DNA from: Hoeflea_A sp965216535
Lineage (GTDB): Bacteria > Pseudomonadota > Alphaproteobacteria > Rhizobiales > Rhizobiaceae
NCBI GenBank assembly: GCA_965216535.1
Contig: OZ244175.1
Location: 3,844,001-3,908,000, forward strand
DNA: 64,000 nucleotides
Direction of reading: 5' to 3'
The notes below the pieces were generated by a model. That model was given only the letters and a program-made list of their open reading frames with translations. It was not told the DNA's origin and searched no databases. The first letter of the stretch is position 1, and the number at the start of each line of letters is the position of its first letter. This document shows positions 1 to 8,836 of this stretch, piece by piece. Made by a program: the position numbers and the translations under genes.

Positions 1-11
1 GGAACAGGGTG

Positions 12-575
12 ATGCTGGAAAAGACGCTCACACTCTCGGAACGCTTCAGCCGCGTGCTGGTCTGGGTCGGCGGCGTGTTGATCATCGGATCGGCCTTGAT
101 GGTCACGCTGGAGGTGGTCCTGCGCAAGGTCTTCAATGTCAGCCTGGGCGGCGCCGACGAGATTTCGGGATACGCCTTCGGCGTGGCGACAACGCTGGGA
201 TTTTCCTACGCGCTGTTCGAGCGTGCCCACATCCGGGTCGACGCGCTGTTTCCCTTCTTTCCCCGCTGGTTGCGGATCGCCGCCAATTTCCTTGGACTGG
301 CTTTGCTCATCGGGTTTGCTTTCGTCGTGACGAGCATGGCCTGGGGACTGGTCGCCGACACGCTGAACCACGGGTCGCGGTCCATCACTCCGCTTCGCAC
401 TCCGTTGGCGCTGCCGCAGATCCCCTGGCTGTTCGGCTGGATCTTCTTCGTGTTCTGCGGCGTGCTGATCGGACTGGTCGCGTTGGTGCGCATGATCCGC
501 GGAGACGCCGTCGACGCGGATCGGCTGATCGGCGTCAAGTCAGTCGAAGAAATGATCGAAGACGAGGCGGTCTGA
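12..575 (+). CDS. TRAP transporter small permease (DctQ family)
   Basis: Small integral membrane subunit of a tripartite ATP-independent periplasmic (TRAP) transporter, 187 aa. Four hydrophobic segments are visible (around residues 15-37, 50-68, 92-116 and 136-160), and the length fits DctQ. The start is taken as the ATG at 12, just after GGAACAGGG; an in-frame GTG at 9 is the alternative. The stop is one base before the large permease start, so the two are co-transcribed. The periplasmic binding protein (DctP) is not visible and probably lies left of the window. The substrate cannot be read from this subunit; the hydantoinase downstream suggests a cyclic amide or amino-acid derivative, which is inference. 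Confidence 0.9.
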   Translation: MLEKTLTLSERFSRVLVWVGGVLIIGSALMVTLEVVLRKVFNVSLGGADEISGYAFGVATTLGFSYALFERAHIRVDALFPFFPRWLRIAANFLGLALLIGFAFVVTSMAWGLVADTLNHGSRSITPLRTPLALPQIPWLFGWIFFVFCGVLIGLVALVRMIRGDAVDADRLIGVKSVEEMIEDEAV

Positions 576-576
576 G

Positions 577-1860
577 ATGCTGGTCAAAACGCTCCTTATC
601 CTGATCGCGCTGATCGCGCTGGCGGTGCCGGTCGCCGCTTCGCTGGGCTGGCTCGGCCTCACACTGCAATACATGGACAGCCCCATGCCGCTGCACCGGG
701 CGCTGGGCGACATGGTGTGGCAGACGGGAACCGATTTCCTTCTGGTCGCCATACCGATGTTCGTGCTGCTTGGCGAGATCCTGCTGCGCGCCGGCATCAC
801 CGAGCGCATGTATGACGGCATCGTGCGCTGGGTCGGCTGGCTGCCCGGCGGTCTGATGCACTCCAATATCGGCTCCAGCGCGCTGTTTGCTGCCACGTCA
901 GGCTCATCCGTGGCCACGGCGGCGACGATTGGAACCGTGGCTGTACCGCAGATCGAAAAGCGCGGCTACAACGAGCCGCTGTTCCTCGGCACGATTGCCG
1001 CCGGCGGCACGCTTGGCATACTCATTCCGCCGTCGATCAATCTCATTCTCTACGGGCTTTTGACCGATACGTCGGTGCCGGAGCTTTACCTTGCCGGCTT
1101 CCTGCCGGGTTTCCTGCTGGCGGCGCTGTTCATGGCAACGATCGTGGTTTTGTGCCTGCTGCGGCGTGGCTGGGGTGGCGAGCCGATCCGTGCCGACTGG
1201 GCGAGCCGCATCGGCGCGTTGCCGGCGCTGATTCCGCCGATTGGTATCTTCCTGGTGGTTGTCGGCTCGATCTATGCCGGTCTTGCGACGCCGACCGAAG
1301 CCGCGTCGCTGGGTGTTGTCGCCGCGATGGTTTTGGCGGCCTTCAATCGCAAGCTTACCCTGGACATGCTGCGGCACGCCGTTGAAGGCACGATGCGCAC
1401 GACGTCGATGATCATGCTGATCATCCTGGCTGCGGTGTTCCTCAACTTCGTGCTGTCGGTGATCGGGTTGACGACGGCGCTGACCGATTTCGTCGCCGGG
1501 CTGGGGCTCACACCGTTCCAGACCATGTTGATGATCATCGCCGTTTTGGTGGTGCTCGGCTGCTTCATGGAAACACTGTCGATGCTGTTGACCACGGCAC
1601 CGATCGTCACGCCGATCGTCATCGCGCTTGGCTATGACCCGGTGTGGTTCGGCATCCTGCTGATGGTGCTGCTTGAGACGGCATTGATCACGCCGCCGAT
1701 CGGCATCAACCTCTATGTGGTCCAGGGCATCCGTGCGAAGGGCGACATTGTCGATGTCATGAAGGGTGCATCGCCCTTCGTGATCACCATGTTCGCGATG
1801 ATCGCGCTGCTGCTGGCCTTCCCGCAACTGGCGTTGTGGCTGCCGTCGCTGGTCTACTGA
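577..1860 (+). CDS. TRAP transporter large permease (DctM family)
   Basis: Large permease of the TRAP system, 427 aa, the usual DctM length, with about twelve hydrophobic segments over the whole protein. DctM is the ion-coupled channel subunit that moves substrate delivered by the periplasmic binding protein, using a sodium gradient. Family sequence features are visible: GGTLGILIPPSI near residue 148 and the repeat-like LITPPIGINLYV near residue 369. It begins one base after dctQ stops. The fused hydantoinase follows after about 90 bp, so transporter and enzyme are probably one catabolic unit. Confidence 0.93.
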   Translation: MLVKTLLILIALIALAVPVAASLGWLGLTLQYMDSPMPLHRALGDMVWQTGTDFLLVAIPMFVLLGEILLRAGITERMYDGIVRWVGWLPGGLMHSNIGSSALFAATSGSSVATAATIGTVAVPQIEKRGYNEPLFLGTIAAGGTLGILIPPSINLILYGLLTDTSVPELYLAGFLPGFLLAALFMATIVVLCLLRRGWGGEPIRADWASRIGALPALIPPIGIFLVVVGSIYAGLATPTEAASLGVVAAMVLAAFNRKLTLDMLRHAVEGTMRTTSMIMLIILAAVFLNFVLSVIGLTTALTDFVAGLGLTPFQTMLMIIAVLVVLGCFMETLSMLLTTAPIVTPIVIALGYDPVWFGILLMVLLETALITPPIGINLYVVQGIRAKGDIVDVMKGASPFVITMFAMIALLLAFPQLALWLPSLVY

Positions 1861-1951
1861 GCCAGCGCGGCGCCGCGCCAGGCGCTTGATCGAAACCAAG
1901 ATTTGAGAAACGGTGAACGACGGCGTTCGCCGCAGAATGGAGACGTGTGCC

Positions 1952-4900
1952 ATGTGGCAATTCTGGATTGACCGGGGCGGAACATTTACCGACATCGTCG
2001 CGCGGCGGCCGGACGGCGGGCTCTTGACCCACAAGCTGCTGTCGGAAAACCCGGAACAGTATGAGGATGCAGCCGTTCAGGGCGTGCGCGAACTGATCGG
2101 GCTTCAGTCCGGCGAGGCGCTGCCGCCGGCGACGATCTCCGCCGTCAAGATGGGCACCACGGTCGCCACCAATGCGCTGCTGGAGCGCAAGGGCGACCCG
2201 ACACTGTTGCTGGTAACGCAGGGCCTGGGCGATGTTCTGCGCATCGGTTACCAGAACCGGCCGCGTCTTTTCGATCTGCACATCGTGCTGCCCGAACTGC
2301 TTTACAGCCGTGTGGCGGAGGTCACCGAGCGGCTCGACGCCGACGGCAATGTGGTCACGCCGCTCGACCTCGCAACGGCGGAAGAGGCGTTGCGGGCGGC
2401 CTATGACGAAGGCATTCGCGGTGTGGCGATCGCCTTCATGCACGGCTATCTCAATCCCGATCACGAAAACCGGGTGGCGGAACTGGCGCGCGAGATCGGC
2501 TTCGCGCAGGTCTCGACCAGCCATGCGACCAGCCAGTTGATCAAGCTTGTTTCACGCGGCGACACGACCGTGGTCGATGCCTATCTGACGCCGATCCTGC
2601 GGCGCTATGTCGATCGTGTTGCTACGGCGCTCGATGTCGACAACGGCGCTTGCGAGCGGCTGATGTTCATGCAGTCGAACGGTGGCCTGACCGATGCAAG
2701 ACTGTTCCAGGGCAAGGATGCAATTCTGTCCGGACCCGCTGGCGGTGTTGTCGGCATGGTCAAGACGGCGGGGCTGGCCGGCTTCGACCGGCTGATCGGC
2801 TTCGACATGGGCGGCACGTCGACCGATGTCTGCCACTATGCCGGCGAATACGAGCGCAGTTTCGAGACCGAAGTCGCCGGCGTGCGGATGCGTGCGCCGA
2901 TGATGAACATCCACACGGTGGCGGCCGGCGGCGGCTCGATCCTGAGTTTTCGCGACGGACGCTATCAGGTCGGCCCCGAGAGTGCCGGCGCCAATCCGGG
3001 ACCGGCCTGCTACCGCCGCGGTGGCCCGCTGACGGTGACCGACTGCAACGTCATGCTCGGCAAGCTCAACCCCGAGCACTTTCCGAAGGTGTTCGGTCCC
3101 CATGCCGATGAGCCGCTTGATGGGGCCATCGTGCGCCAGCGTTTCGAAGAGCTGTCCGCACAGATTGCCACGGAGACCGGCACGCCGGCACTTTCGCCGG
3201 AGGAAACTGCCGAGGGCTTTCTGCGCGTTGCCGTCGAGAACATGGCCAATGCCATCAAGAAGATCTCGGTCCAGCGTGGCTATGACGTCACGGCCTACAC
3301 GCTCAATTGTTTTGGCGGGGCAGGTGGGCAGCATGCCTGTCTGGTGGCCGATGCTCTGGGTATGAAGTCAGTCTTCATCCATCCGTTCGCCGGGGTGCTC
3401 TCGGCCTACGGCATGGGGCTCGCGGAAATCCGCGCCATGCGCGAGACGCAATTTGATGGCCCGTTGAGCGATGTCGGGCGCGCCGGCGAAACGTTGGCCG
3501 GGCTGGAACGGGAGGCGCGTGACGAGGTGGCCACGCAGGGTGTCGCTTCCGACCGGATCGACGCCGAGCTGCGGGCTCACATCCGCTATGCCGGCTCGCA
3601 TCAGACGCTCGATGTCCTGTTCGGCTCGGAGGCCGAAATGCAGGACCGCTTCGACGAGGCGCACAAAGCGCGGTACGGATTTGCCTCGCCCAGCCGCGAA
3701 TTGATCATCGACATGCTGTCTGTCGAAGCGGTCGGCAAGGCCGAGTCGGTATCGGAGGCCGGCGGGCTGGTTGTTGGCGAGGAGGCCGAACCGCTGGCGC
3801 AGGTCCGCATCCATTGCGACGGCGCCTGGAGCGACGCGCCGCTCTACGATCGCAATACGCTTCGCCGGGGCCAATCGGTCCATGGCCCGGCGATCATCAC
3901 CGAGAGCACCGGAACCAACATCGTTGAAAACGGCTGGCGCGCCCGGCTGGACGACTACGGCAATCTGGTTCTCGACCGCGTCGTTGCCAAAAAGCAGGAA
4001 ATGGCGATCGGAACGTCGGTCGATCCGATCATGCTGGAGGTGTTCAACAACCTCTTCATGTCGATTGCCGAGCAGATGGGGGCGACGCTCGCCAACACGG
4101 CCTATTCGGTCAATATCAAGGAGCGCTATGACTTCTCCTGCGCCCTGTTCGACAGCACCGGCGGGCTGGTCGCCAACGCGCCCCACGTGCCGGTGCATCT
4201 CGGCTCCATGAGCCAGAGCGTGCGGACTATTCTGGAGAAAAACCGGGATGCCATGCGGCCGGGCGACAGCTTCATGCTCAACAACCCGTTTGAAGGCGGC
4301 ACCCACCTGCCGGACGTGACCGTGATCACTCCGGTGTTCGACCGCGCCGGCGAAACGATCCTGTTCTTTGTCGGGTCGCGGGGGCACCACGCCGATATCG
4401 GCGGACGCACGCCGGGTTCGGCGCCGCCCGACAGCCGCCATATCGATGAAGAGGGCGTGCTGATCAGCAACTTCAAGCTGGTCGACGCCGGCCGGCTGCG
4501 CGATCGCGAAACCCGGGATCTGCTGGCTTCGGCCCAATACCCGTGTCGCAACATCGACGAGAACATGGCCGACCTGGAGGCTCAGATTGCCGCCAACGAA
4601 ACCGGCGTTCGCGAAGTGCAGCGCATGATTGCCACTTTCGGCCAAGATGTCGTGCAGGCCTATATGGGCCATGTTCAGGACAATGCCGAGGAGTCGGTGC
4701 GGCGGGTCGTCCATCGGCTGGAGAACGGCAGTTTCACCTATCCGCTCGACAGCGGCGCACAAATTTGCGTTTCGGTCACGGTCGATAATGACGCCCGCGA
4801 GGCGACGATCGATTTTACCGGCACGTCCGACCAGGACAGTGGCAACTACAACGCGCCCGCTTCCGTCTGCTCGGCGGTGGTGCTTTACGTTTTCCGGACC

Positions 4901-5548
4901 CTCGTCGGTGCTGACATTCCGATGAATGAGGGCTGCCTGAAGCCGCTTAATATGATCGCGCCGGAAGGCTCGATGATTAATCCGGTCTATCCGGCCGCCG
5001 TCATTGCCGGCAACACCGAAGTCAGCCAGTCGATCGCCGATTGCCTTTACGGGGCGCTTGATGTGATCGCCGGTTCGCAGGGCACGATGAACAATTTCGT
5101 CTGGGGCAACGATCGGCTGCAGAACTATGAAACCATCTGCGGGGGTACCGGCGCCGGGCCGAACTTCGCCGGCACCAGCGCCGTGCACTCACACATGACC
5201 AACACACGGATGACCGATCCGGAAGTGCTCGAAAAGCGGTTTCCGGTCCGGGTCGAGGCGTTCTCGATCCGCAAAGGCTCCGGAGGGCGGGGGCACAATC
5301 GCGGCGGTGACGGCATCGTGCGCAAGCTGCGCTTTCTCGATGCCATGACCGTCACCACGCTGACCTCACACCGCGACACCCGACCCTTCGGTGTCGATGG
5401 CGGCGAAGACGGTGCTGCCGGGGAAAACAGCGTCGAACGCGCGGCGGGTGGTGTCGATCACCTGGCCGGCAACGACCATACGGAAGTGGTCCCCGGCGAT
5501 GTCTTTGTCATGAAAACACCGGGCGGTGGCGGTTGGGGCAGGGCCTGA
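1952..5548 (+). CDS. fused hydantoinase A/B (5-oxoprolinase-type) protein
   Basis: 1198-aa protein joining the HyuA and HyuB halves in one chain, as in 5-oxoprolinase. These enzymes open cyclic amide rings (5-oxoproline, hydantoins) with ATP. The HyuA half opens with IDRGGTFTDIVA and carries GTTVATNALLERKG, the phosphate-binding GFDMGGTSTDV and AAGGGSI. The HyuB half begins near residue 689 (SVDPIMLEVFNNLF) and carries HVPVHLGSM. The start at 1952 gives the family N-terminus MWQFWIDRGG with GGAG 9 nt upstream; ATG 1937 and GTG 1913 are also in frame. Its position after the TRAP permeases suggests the imported substrate is hydrolysed here. Whether it is a true 5-oxoprolinase or a hydantoinase cannot be decided by eye. 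Confidence 0.9.
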   Translation: MWQFWIDRGGTFTDIVARRPDGGLLTHKLLSENPEQYEDAAVQGVRELIGLQSGEALPPATISAVKMGTTVATNALLERKGDPTLLLVTQGLGDVLRIGYQNRPRLFDLHIVLPELLYSRVAEVTERLDADGNVVTPLDLATAEEALRAAYDEGIRGVAIAFMHGYLNPDHENRVAELAREIGFAQVSTSHATSQLIKLVSRGDTTVVDAYLTPILRRYVDRVATALDVDNGACERLMFMQSNGGLTDARLFQGKDAILSGPAGGVVGMVKTAGLAGFDRLIGFDMGGTSTDVCHYAGEYERSFETEVAGVRMRAPMMNIHTVAAGGGSILSFRDGRYQVGPESAGANPGPACYRRGGPLTVTDCNVMLGKLNPEHFPKVFGPHADEPLDGAIVRQRFEELSAQIATETGTPALSPEETAEGFLRVAVENMANAIKKISVQRGYDVTAYTLNCFGGAGGQHACLVADALGMKSVFIHPFAGVLSAYGMGLAEIRAMRETQFDGPLSDVGRAGETLAGLEREARDEVATQGVASDRIDAELRAHIRYAGSHQTLDVLFGSEAEMQDRFDEAHKARYGFASPSRELIIDMLSVEAVGKAESVSEAGGLVVGEEAEPLAQVRIHCDGAWSDAPLYDRNTLRRGQSVHGPAIITESTGTNIVENGWRARLDDYGNLVLDRVVAKKQEMAIGTSVDPIMLEVFNNLFMSIAEQMGATLANTAYSVNIKERYDFSCALFDSTGGLVANAPHVPVHLGSMSQSVRTILEKNRDAMRPGDSFMLNNPFEGGTHLPDVTVITPVFDRAGETILFFVGSRGHHADIGGRTPGSAPPDSRHIDEEGVLISNFKLVDAGRLRDRETRDLLASAQYPCRNIDENMADLEAQIAANETGVREVQRMIATFGQDVVQAYMGHVQDNAEESVRRVVHRLENGSFTYPLDSGAQICVSVTVDNDAREATIDFTGTSDQDSGNYNAPASVCSAVVLYVFRTLVGADIPMNEGCLKPLNMIAPEGSMINPVYPAAVIAGNTEVSQSIADCLYGALDVIAGSQGTMNNFVWGNDRLQNYETICGGTGAGPNFAGTSAVHSHMTNTRMTDPEVLEKRFPVRVEAFSIRKGSGGRGHNRGGDGIVRKLRFLDAMTVTTLTSHRDTRPFGVDGGEDGAAGENSVERAAGGVDHLAGNDHTEVVPGDVFVMKTPGGGGWGRA

Positions 5549-5558
5549 CGAGCCTGGG

Positions 5559-5858
5559 TCAGTTCTCTTTCTGAAACAGGATCTGGCCGCGGCGCGCGAT
5601 GAGCAGGACCTCAAGGGTGACCGGATGGAAATAGGCCTCCACCCTGTCGCCTTCGGGGGTCGTGCCATAGGCCTCGTAGCAGCCACCGTCCTCCTTGATG
5701 CGCCGCACCTGCCAGCCATCCTCCAGCATTTTGCTTTCAAGGGCATCTACCGTCTGCCAGCCCGAGCGATCGCCTGAATCGCAGCTGTAAAGACCCGTTG
5801 CATGGGCCGAGGACGTGGCGAGGACTGCGAGAGTCGCGAGGGCAATAAGCCTGATCAT
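5559..5858 (-). CDS. small exported PepSY-like protein
   Basis: 99-aa protein with a clear signal peptide (MIRLIALATLAVLATSSAHA, cut after SAHA) and a short mature domain of the form L-E-x-x-G-W-x-V-R-x-I-x-E-D-G-G-C-Y-E-A-Y...V-E-A-Y-F-H-P-V-T, which fits a single PepSY domain. The start at 5858 is preceded by AAAGGA at good spacing, better than an ATG five codons upstream. It lies 21 bp downstream of the ferric-reductase-like membrane gene on the same strand, an arrangement common in Hyphomicrobiales. Likely periplasmic; its role beside the membrane haem protein is not established. Confidence 0.75.
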   Translation of the reverse strand: MIRLIALATLAVLATSSAHATGLYSCDSGDRSGWQTVDALESKMLEDGWQVRRIKEDGGCYEAYGTTPEGDRVEAYFHPVTLEVLLIARRGQILFQKEN

Positions 5859-5879
5859 GGGAGTTCCTTTCAATCGAGT

Positions 5880-6497
5880 TCAAGCGTTATCGGTCAACGG
5901 TCTGCGGCTGGCCTGAGCGGTTTTGCCGATCCGGTAGATTTCAAGCAGGGCAAGCGGCACGAAGTGCACCAGCGCCGGGCCAAGGTTGTTGTGAATGAAG
6001 ATCCAGTGGACGAGGGTCAGGACCGCCGCCGGATAGACAAACCGTTGCAGTGGTTTCCACCAGGCGAGCAGGGCGCGTTGAGACGCGTCGTTGCTGGTGG
6101 CGGCAAGCAGTGCGAATAGGGCAAAAGCGGCAAAACCGGTCCAGATCCCGAGCGCAGTGATTTCGGCCAGGATCAATTGCAGCGTGCCCATGTCGACCAC
6201 GTAGAGAATCGTATGGGCGAGGGCGTAGGCAAAGGCGGCGACACCGAGATAGCGGCGCCGTCGCATCAGCCACAGCGGCCAGCGGGCTTTCGGAAACAGC
6301 ATCCGCAACGGGGAAATGACCATCGCCAGGATCATGAACCGGGCGGCGAATTCGCCGGTCGGGTGAAGCAGCGCTTCCGTGATCGGCCGACCGTCTCGTG
6401 CAGGTTCGCCACCCGCAAGCGCAGCGACCATGGGGATGGCGGGAAGTGCCAGCAGGCCCCAGAAGAAGATGCGCGTGTTGAGGAGGATGGACAGCAT
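5880..6497 (-). CDS. ferric-reductase-like / MsrQ-like transmembrane protein
   Basis: 205-aa membrane protein with about six hydrophobic segments and histidines placed as in the ferric-reductase-like haem domain (HPTGEFAARF, ALAHTILY, LVHWIFIHNN). MsrQ is a haem b protein that feeds electrons from the quinone pool to the periplasmic methionine sulfoxide reductase MsrP; the size and pattern fit MsrQ or a close relative. The start at 6497 is chosen because GGAG lies 7 nt upstream; the longer reading begins at a TTG at 6527 without a clear site. No msrP is in the window; the only partner is the PepSY-like gene downstream, so the electron acceptor is unknown. Confidence 0.75.
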   Translation of the reverse strand: MLSILLNTRIFFWGLLALPAIPMVAALAGGEPARDGRPITEALLHPTGEFAARFMILAMVISPLRMLFPKARWPLWLMRRRRYLGVAAFAYALAHTILYVVDMGTLQLILAEITALGIWTGFAAFALFALLAATSNDASQRALLAWWKPLQRFVYPAAVLTLVHWIFIHNNLGPALVHFVPLALLEIYRIGKTAQASRRPLTDNA

Positions 6498-6718
6498 CGC
6501 CTGCTCCGGATCGGTCGACCGGATCAAACACTAGCGAAGGATCGTTTGCTTCGCGCCCGGGCGAGAGGACGAAACTGTCGCAAATTGTAACCGGTACCAC
6601 GACGGCGGATATTTCGTTACATTTTTTCGGAGACAGGCCGCAGGCTGCCGGGACAGTGCCACTGCGTTTGCATCAGGACTTGCAATTGCGCCGCGGATAA
6701 TTACCAGTATGGACGCGT

Positions 6719-6805
6719 GCCCCCTTGGCGAAATTGGTATACGCAACAGACTTAAAATCTGTCACCCGAATGGGTTTGCCGGTTCAAGTCCGGCAGGGGG
6801 CACCA
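6719..6805 (+). tRNA. tRNA-Leu (anticodon TAA)
   Basis: 87-nt class II tRNA. Acceptor GCCCCCU (6719-6725) pairs with AGGGGGC (6795-6801), followed by discriminator A and an encoded CCA. The anticodon loop CTTAAAA gives TAA. The long variable arm (CACCCGAATGGGTT) and GGTTCAAGTCC T-arm are present. I see no duplicated 3' end nearby, so no sign that this tRNA served as an integration site. Confidence 0.97.
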
Positions 6806-6890
6806 CTTTGTTTCGCAAGGCCCATGGGCCAGTACTAAGGGATGTGTTCCAAGACCTATTGGTCTGGGCTTTGCCAACAAGCGCTGCCAC

Positions 6891-7511
6891 CTACGGAACT
6901 CCGTTTCGGCAGTAGCTGTTGAAACCATCCCTTGATGCAAGATGAGTCATCCAGGCGTCGATCGCTGGCAGGGTTGGGCGCCCCATGGGTGTGAGCTCCC
7001 AACGATTGGTGGAAAGCGCCAGGACAATATCAGCCAGTGTGAAGTTGTCTCCGCAGACAAAAGGACCGGATTGTGCGAGCTGCCTGTTCAACAGGGACAT
7101 GGCGGAATTCCAGAGGCGAACGCTTTGCTCTTGCAGGGATGTATCCTGGAAGTCGGGATGGCTTCGCACCCGGCCCATGAAAACCGCGCGCCAGGCTGAA
7201 TTCAACTCGGCTGCTTGCCAGTCCATCCAGGATTCGACCAGGGCACGCTGTACGGGCTCTACCGGCAGCAGGTCAGAACGTTTCTCGCGCGCGGCAAGGT
7301 ATCGGCAAATCGTGTTCGATTCCGTCAGGACCAGGTCTTCATCGATCAACACGGGGACAAGGCCTTTGGGATTGATCGCCAGAAAGCTGGCTTCATCTGT
7401 TGCCCGGGTTGCTCCGCCCCAATCTTCACATTCCGGCGCCAGACCCAGTTCGGAACAGGTCCAAAGAACTTTTCTGACGTTGATCGAGTTGTGTTGCCCG
7501 AGAAGCTTCAT
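6891..7511 (-). CDS. glutathione S-transferase family protein
   Basis: 206-aa cytosolic GST-type protein. The N-terminal thioredoxin-like domain carries NPKGLVPVLIDEDLVLTESNTICRYL, with the cis-Pro (LVPVL) and the ES pair that binds the glutathione gamma-glutamyl group. The C-terminal helical domain carries the N-capping motif region FVCGDNFTLADIVLA. Length is standard for bacterial GSTs. Substrate is unknown. It is a single gene; a VOC-family gene follows upstream on the same strand after about 110 bp, too far to claim an operon. The stop lies 86 bp beyond tRNA-Leu in convergent orientation. Confidence 0.9.
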   Translation of the reverse strand: MKLLGQHNSINVRKVLWTCSELGLAPECEDWGGATRATDEASFLAINPKGLVPVLIDEDLVLTESNTICRYLAAREKRSDLLPVEPVQRALVESWMDWQAAELNSAWRAVFMGRVRSHPDFQDTSLQEQSVRLWNSAMSLLNRQLAQSGPFVCGDNFTLADIVLALSTNRWELTPMGRPTLPAIDAWMTHLASRDGFNSYCRNGVP

Positions 7512-7621
7512 GGCGGATCTATCGATTGTTGCGAGTGGAACATTAGGTTGGTCAGGCGAAAATGGTAGCGATCTCCTGAAATGCCAATCATAATCCTTGG
7601 TCCTTAGTCGATCGAATGTGC

Positions 7622-8014
7622 TTATCGGTCCGCTGAACGGGTACTGCCGTCACCGGTCTCGTGCTCCATAAACTCGATCCGATTGCCGAATGGGTCGAAC
7701 ACGTAAAATCTTGAGAAACCCTCCAGCGGCTGATCGTCGACGCAATCAATGCCCGCCGCCTCGCACCGTGTTCGAAGCGCGCTCAAATCGCTTACCAGGA
7801 AAGCTGGATGCGCCTTGGTTGCGGGGCGGAAATCCTGCATCACGCCGAGATGGACCTTTACCGTTTGATTCTCGAACCAGCAGCCGCCGCGCTTCGCCAA
7901 TTTTTCCGGTTTCGAAACTTCAGAGAGCTCGAGTACTCCGACGTAGAAGTTTCTTGCCTCGGTTTCACGACCTTCCGGCATTGCCAATTGAACGTGTTCA
8001 ATTGCGGTCAGCAT
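7622..8014 (-). CDS. VOC (glyoxalase/bleomycin-resistance fold) protein
   Basis: 130-aa protein with the paired beta-alpha-beta-beta-beta pattern of the vicinal oxygen chelate superfamily. Visible pieces are the opening IEHVQLAMPEG (His as possible metal ligand), VKVHLGV, AHPAFLV and the closing FYVFDPFGNRIEFMEHE, which supplies the typical last Glu. Length is typical of a single VOC unit that dimerises. The family covers glyoxalases, dioxygenases and antibiotic-binding proteins, so no substrate is assigned. It is divergent from the DoxX gene. Confidence 0.85.
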   Translation of the reverse strand: MLTAIEHVQLAMPEGRETEARNFYVGVLELSEVSKPEKLAKRGGCWFENQTVKVHLGVMQDFRPATKAHPAFLVSDLSALRTRCEAAGIDCVDDQPLEGFSRFYVFDPFGNRIEFMEHETGDGSTRSADR

Positions 8015-8155
8015 GATTACTCCAGTGTGGTTTTTTCGTTTTGACGACCGAGTGGTGGAGACAAGGGTCAGGGTATGGGATGATGAGAGGTACTGTCACC
8101 GATGATTTTACACAAAGTCTACCGCTGCCCGAGAACGGAATAGGAGGAAGAAGCA

Positions 8156-8665
8156 ATGACCTTGGAAGAACTCGGCTCGCTCCTGATCCGCATTTCGGTT
8201 GCCTGGCTGTTCCTGACCGGATTTTGGTACGATGTGCGGAGCTTCAAATCCACCGAGGAAGAAACCGGACTGCTGTTTAAATGGCATACGGACCTCTTTG
8301 CCACTGCCGGAATGATAATTATGGGGGCAGGGGCCCTCTCGATCTTGCTCGGTATCTTCCCACGGCTCGGTGCACTGGCTCTTGCAACCTTTCTCATTCC
8401 GGCATCGTTCATCCATTTCCGCAGCCGCGACGCGGCCGTTGAACTGAAGAACAAGGTCCTCGATCAGGGAGCCGCCGACCAGTCTTTGAAAGACGATATC
8501 GACGAGTTGGGGACACTCGGATCCGTCGGGCATTATTCGTCGGGATTGAAGAACCTGGCGCTGATTGGCCCGATGCTCTACCTGGTCCTGGCCGGCGGCA
8601 AGTTTCCGATGCTCATCGGATTGTCCGCCGACTGGACGTTGCAGGGTCTTCTGGTCGGCAACTGA
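8156..8665 (+). CDS. DoxX/DoxD-like membrane protein
   Basis: 169-aa protein with four hydrophobic segments: near residues 7-25, 45-65, 68-85, and a C-terminal one near 135-152 (NLALIGPMLYLVLAGG), typical of the DoxX-like family. The start is well supported by GGAGGAAG about 7 nt upstream. A charged loop of about 45 residues sits between the third and last helices. The family has been linked to thiosulfate:quinone oxidoreductase subunits and to oxidative-stress membrane complexes, but this copy has no such partner nearby, so only the family name is assigned. Confidence 0.8.
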   Translation: MTLEELGSLLIRISVAWLFLTGFWYDVRSFKSTEEETGLLFKWHTDLFATAGMIIMGAGALSILLGIFPRLGALALATFLIPASFIHFRSRDAAVELKNKVLDQGAADQSLKDDIDELGTLGSVGHYSSGLKNLALIGPMLYLVLAGGKFPMLIGLSADWTLQGLLVGN

Positions 8666-8836
8666 CGGCTCAGCCCTCGATCCCTTGATTTCCTGGTCGA
8701 TTCGGCCGTTTATCAGCTCTGCCTGGTGTCTCGGTAGTGCGCCTGGCCAGTGAGAAACCTGTCCAGCAGTTCAGCAACGCTGTTCGGATGATCAACTGCT
8801 TCATCTCTATGTGCCGGTTCGCGCAACAATCCACAA

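Noticed and set aside
1865..1878. GCGCGGCGCCGCGC palindrome after the TRAP large permease as a terminator
   Set aside because: The palindrome has no loop and no T run follows, and the downstream gene seems functionally linked.
3368..5188. 606-codon minus-strand open frame opposite the hydantoinase gene
   Set aside because: It is entirely antisense to a gene with clear family motifs; long antisense frames are expected in GC-rich DNA.
6719..7621. tRNA-Leu as a possible integration site with a genomic island
   Set aside because: I found no integrase, no repeated tRNA 3' end and no change in gene character after the tRNA.
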